A stretch of 57,193 nucleotides of DNA from Cytidiella melzeri (taxonomy: Eukaryota > Basidiomycota > Agaricomycetes > Polyporales > Irpicaceae), in the NCBI GenBank assembly GCA_022592445.1, contig JABYQR010000294.1:1-57193 (forward strand). Direction: 5' to 3'. The position numbers and the translations under genes are program-made. The notes beneath the pieces were generated by a model. It did not search any database, had not been told where the DNA came from, and saw nothing but the letters and a program-made list of their open reading frames with translations. Positions 53,998-57,193 of the stretch are shown here, in pieces. Each line of letters opens with the position of its first letter. Within the stretch, counting starts at the first letter, position 1.

Positions 53998-56443
53998 ACC
54001 CCATGACGGAATCTGTACGCAACGTATTCAGGGTAATCTCTTTTAATGCCAATCATACTGCTACTAATACCACAGCTGTACTACAACATTACGTCCAAGC
54101 CGACACCATCTTCATCCAGGAGCCTGCGTATGCAGTGCTTAAACACACTCCTTCTACCACGAACCCCCATGGCAATGAGTTCTTTGGCACTCAGGCACAA
54201 TCGAGGGACTGGATTCTCCTCGAGGTGGGCAACATTTGGGAGGCACAAGTAGCGTGCTACATCAACCGTAGGTGGGTGGGCTCCAACCCGCGGACTTGCC
54301 ACGACATTATCTCGCATCCTCATTTACTATGTTTCTCCGTTCTCTTTCAAAACACTGAACGCTTCTTTCTGAATGTGTATAGCCATCCTGACATGCACAA
54401 GGCCACTCACGAACTCATTGCAGCGCAGCACCTTCCATCATTCACCCTCGTCGCAGGCGATTTCAACCTTCACCACATGCTCTGGGAATCAGGGCGCCGG
54501 GATGAGCGGCATGCGCAAGACATCATCGACTTCATGCCGGACATCAGAGTCTCACTTCTGAACTCTCCGGACGTGCACACACACTTCCCTCACCGTTGTG
54601 GATTCGCGCCATCAGTCATCGATCTGGCATGGGTGGATTCAACTTTCATGGATCATCCTCTCACCACGCTCACTGTGGACGCTAACATGCGCATGGGCTC
54701 AGACCACGCTGTCCTGATCATCGACATCCCTACCACTCCGGAATACGTCGCTCTCCCACGCATTCCACCTAATTCCGATGCAGAAACGGAATTCATTTAG
54801 ACATCCTGGACGCGGCCCGATCGCGCATCCATGACCCTCTTTCTTCTTCTCAGGATGTTGAAAGCTCGCTGAACATACTTTGTGACTCTATCCAGGAAGC
54901 ATTCAATCGACACTTGTTGATACCACGCATCACCAGCCACTCCAAGCCGTGGTGGAACGAGGAGTGCCGGGAGACTCTGCAAGTGTTCCGGCTCACCAAT
55001 CAGCAAGAGGACCGGTGGGCTTTCTTTCGAGCGGTGCGGAAGGCCAAGAGACTTCACTTCGACAATGTCATCCAAGACATGGCAGCTAAAAAACGTGTCT
55101 GGGACCTCACGTCGTGGTACAAACCACACTCAGTTTCAACCACATCTCATATCAAAGGTAATGATGGAGCCACCCTACACTCCTTTGACGACTTCGTCAG
55201 GGGGTGCACCGAGCAGTTCTACTCGGCACAGGACCGGCCAGTCGATCTTTCTGTCGTCGACGTCCTCGAACAGCGCGACGAAAGAGCCTTTCCGCCCTTC
55301 TCTCGACAAGAGCTGAGAGAATGCCTTGCCTCGATGTCTTCCCGCTCTGCACCAGGACCAGACCATCTCACCTGGTCGATGATCAAGTCCCTCGTCGCTG
55401 ATCGCGAGATTGAGACGTACCTTCTCTCTGTCTTTAACGCATGCGTGACTAACAGTTTTTGGCCCCCGCAGTTTAAATCGTCGGTGACTATCGTCATCCC
55501 GAAGCCCAAGAAGACTGACTACTCAGTCCTGAAGGCTTACCGTCTGATCGTGCTCCTCAGTTGCTTAGGCAAGCTGGTGGAGAAACTGATCGCCAATCGT
55601 ATGCAGTACGACTGCATACGGTACCAGCTGCTACATCCTTCCCAATGCGGGGGTGTACGTCTCCACTCCATGGATGACGCTGGCCTTCTCCTCGTCCACC
55701 ACTTACGAGCGGCGCGCGCAGCGGGGCTTCATTCCTCCTGCCTCGCGATGGACATCGCCCAATTTTTTCCCTCTATTAACCACCACTTGCTGGTGGCCAT
55801 TCTACGACGCCTCGGATTCCACTCCTCCCTGTGTTCACTCATTGCCAACTATCTCTCTAATCGCACCACCCAGTTTCGATGGGCAGAACGAATGTCTGAC
55901 CAGGTTGGCTGCACGGTCGGCGTTGGACAGGGCTCCTGTCTCTCCCCCAACTTCTCAGCACTTGCCATCACTCCCGCTCTCGCCCTCATATCTAAGCTCC
56001 TCCCATCACAAAACCCCTCCCTGCGCTCCCTCTTGCTATTCTTCGTAGACGACGGCACTCTTGCTCTCTCGTCAGACTTGCTAGGCACAAACATCTTCAT
56101 CCTCCGCCATCTCTACCTCTGCATCGTCAAAATTTTCGCACGCATCGGCATCATCTTAGAACTTGACAAACTCGAACTCGCCCACTTCCCCTGCCCTAAG
56201 TACCAAGGTCCTCTACCCTCCCTCACCATCTCCATTGACAACTCCTCCATCACGCTCAACCCCAAACATATCTGGCGGTACTTGGGATTCTTCTTCGACT
56301 CTCAACTCAACTTTTGATAACATGTTCGTTTCTATGCCACCAAGGCCCTAAGCACTGTCCGCGGCTACCCCATGCTGGGAAACTCCAACCGAGGTCACAG
56401 TCTCGCCCCGGCGCAGAAGCGGCTCCTTTACATATCTTGCGTT

Positions 56444-56448
56444 CGCCC
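56444..56448 (+). repeat. Target-site duplication, left copy (LTR-like element in LINE)
   Basis: CGCCC, repeated at 56888-56892. Removing the element and one copy restores the LINE reading frame (CVRP/ILTYGF). Confidence 0.85.
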
Positions 56449-56887
56449 TAATGGCTTTTCAGCTCCGGCTCACGGACTCGTAGTTACCGGAATGTCTTTT
56501 GTTTTCCGTATATGGTTGCTCTATTGTTCTTTCTTCACGCGGACACATCTGTGTCACAGATTTTCCTTTTTGGGTTGCCTGAGGGCTCTGTCTTATATAC
56601 CTTCGCCCCCGCTCCTGACACTCCATCGTGCTCTTTCTCTTTCGCACCTGGAGTGAGTATTCTTCGTTGTCCCTCACATATGCAATATGCTCACAGCCTG
56701 TACCTATAGTTAACTCGCTTCGCTTGTGTGTCTTAGGTACAGTCATTATGCTATCGTGCTCTTTCTCTTTCGCACCTGGATTAACTCGCTTCGCTCGTGT
56801 GTCTTAGGTCCTTACGACGGCAAGTGGGATTACGACTGCGCATCCATCCCTGCCTCTAGACGTGTTGAATACATTCGACCGGCTTTA
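56449..56887 (+). mobile_element. Solo LTR-like element in LINE ORF2
   Basis: 439 bp, starting TAATGG and ending GGCTTTA, with 5-bp target duplications CGCCC. It has the same architecture as the element in the MULE: TATATA at 56594-56599, two copies of a GCACCTGGA block each followed by TTAACTCGCTTCGC and TAGGT, and CATCCATCCCTGCCT near the 3' end. It has one copy of the segment that is triplicated in the MULE copy. The two elements differ at many sites, so they are not recent sisters. Confidence 0.8.
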
Positions 56888-56892
56888 CGCCC
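56888..56892 (+). repeat. Target-site duplication, right copy (LTR-like element in LINE)
   Basis: CGCCC, identical to 56444-56448. Confidence 0.85.
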
Positions 56893-57193
56893 CATCCTCA
56901 CCTACGGCTTCCGTCTTTGGTTCAACCCACGCAAACCACAAAAATCTCTCATCGCCTCCCTCTCTCAAGCCCAGTCCGCTGCTGCAAGGTGGATCCTAGG
57001 CGCATTCCGCACATCCCCGGTCGGCGGGATGGAAATTCTTGCCGGCCTCCTCCCAATACGTCTCCATCTCCGCAAACTCTTCGACACCTCCGTCCTCCGC
57101 ACACAATGCCTCCCGGCCAGCCACATCGTCACAATCGCGGCCACACCCAAATCCGTACGCAACTCATCTCACTCCATCGGGTTTCCCGTTCAC

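Larger units (their letters stand above)
51990..57193 (+). mobile_element. LINE (non-LTR retrotransposon), 3' end beyond the window
   Basis: Two-ORF LINE: a Gag-like ORF1 with zinc knuckles and an ORF2 with endonuclease and reverse transcriptase. It carries several lesions: TAA at 52225 in ORF1, a 1-base frame change near 54795, a TGA-TAA pair at 56315-56320, and an LTR-like insertion at 56449-56887. Beyond the insertion the ORF2 reading resumes and runs off the window end. The 5' limit given is approximate. Confidence 0.85.
54003..57193 (+). pseudogene. LINE ORF2: endonuclease plus reverse transcriptase, broken and incomplete
   Basis: Makes the nick and copies the LINE RNA at the target. 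The apurinic-type endonuclease (54003-54800) has RVISFNANHT, IFIQEPAY, LNVYSHPD, LVAGDFNLHHMLWE, VIDLAWVD and the catalytic GSDHAVL. A 1-base frame change near 54795 leads into DILDAARSRIHDPLSSSQDV. The reverse transcriptase (to 56314) shows SAPGPDHLTWSMIK, AMDIAQFFPSINHHLLVAIL, GVGQGSCLSPNFSALAI and FFVDDGTLALSS, so the FVDD box is present. QLNF is followed by TGA TAA, where CGA CAA fits, then HVRFYATKALSTVRGYPMLG. The insertion at 56449 separates CVRP from ILTYGFRLWF, and AAARWILGAFRTSPVGGMEI follows to the window end. Confidence 0.85.

Noticed and set aside
56449..56887. Apparent chimera of two LINE lineages, because RRVEYIRPALRP looked like a second version of KRLLYISCVRP
   Set aside because: The 5-bp CGCCC duplication and exact frame restoration show a clean insertion; the resemblance is chance.
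1..57193. CRISPR arrays, bacterial operons or riboswitches
   Set aside because: No spaced short repeats or prokaryotic signals; gene structure is clearly fungal.

Overview
The window looks like nuclear DNA of a filamentous basidiomycete, most likely a mushroom-forming agaricomycete. Genes are cut by many very short GT..AG introns (about 45-65 nt), intergenic gaps are small, and the gene types fit: a basidiomycete-style Zn(II)2Cys6 regulator, a WD40 protein with a C-terminal membrane anchor, RING/coiled-coil proteins, a BAHD-type acyltransferase, an RlpA-like secreted protein, and Tnp2, MULE and LINE elements. No bacterial, viral or CRISPR features were seen.

Layout. 0.9-1.5 kb: decayed copy of a repeated gene family. 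1.9-5.9 kb (-): broken CACTA/Tnp2 transposase. 6.3-6.8 kb (+): small OB-fold protein (Ten1- or RPA14-like). 7.2-9.0 kb (-): WD40 protein with membrane anchor. 9.1-14.2 kb (-): hypothetical genes, including a long conserved multi-exon one. 15.0-20.6 kb (+): Zn(II)2Cys6 regulator gene split by a complete MULE (15232-19630) with 138-142 bp TIRs and a perfect 9-bp target duplication; the MULE itself carries a solo LTR-like insertion. 22.1-23.7 kb (-): a gene whose product begins like the histone H3 tail, followed by a Cys-rich finger and a His/Cys region. 24.0-24.5 kb: hairpin and an 87-bp minisatellite. 25-29.6 kb: gene fragments and a CxxC-rich ORF with a TATA box. 29.6-33.2 kb: two RING/coiled-coil genes on opposite strands. 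33.4-40.4 kb: hypothetical multi-exon genes. 41-44 kb: tandem decayed copies of the 0.9-1.5 kb family. 45-46.2 kb: AT-rich island with a decayed reading frame, a hairpin element and a tRNA-Thr-like half. 46.5-48.6 kb (-): 5'-truncated BAHD acyltransferase whose N-terminal side is replaced by a 772-bp non-autonomous MULE relative. 49.0-51.6 kb: two TATA-driven small secreted protein genes. 52.2 kb to the end: a LINE with a second copy of the solo LTR-like element in ORF2.

Main points. (1) The H3-tail/finger/His-Cys protein is the best candidate for an undescribed system. (2) The nesting order can be read directly: gene, then MULE, then LTR, then in-situ triplication that carried the LTR's target duplication along. 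(3) The unrelated mobile sequences share the same kind of lesion, stop codons best explained by C-to-T change (CGA to TGA, CAA to TAA), which suggests deamination-based silencing of repeats. Exon structures were read by eye; no alignments or database searches were run.
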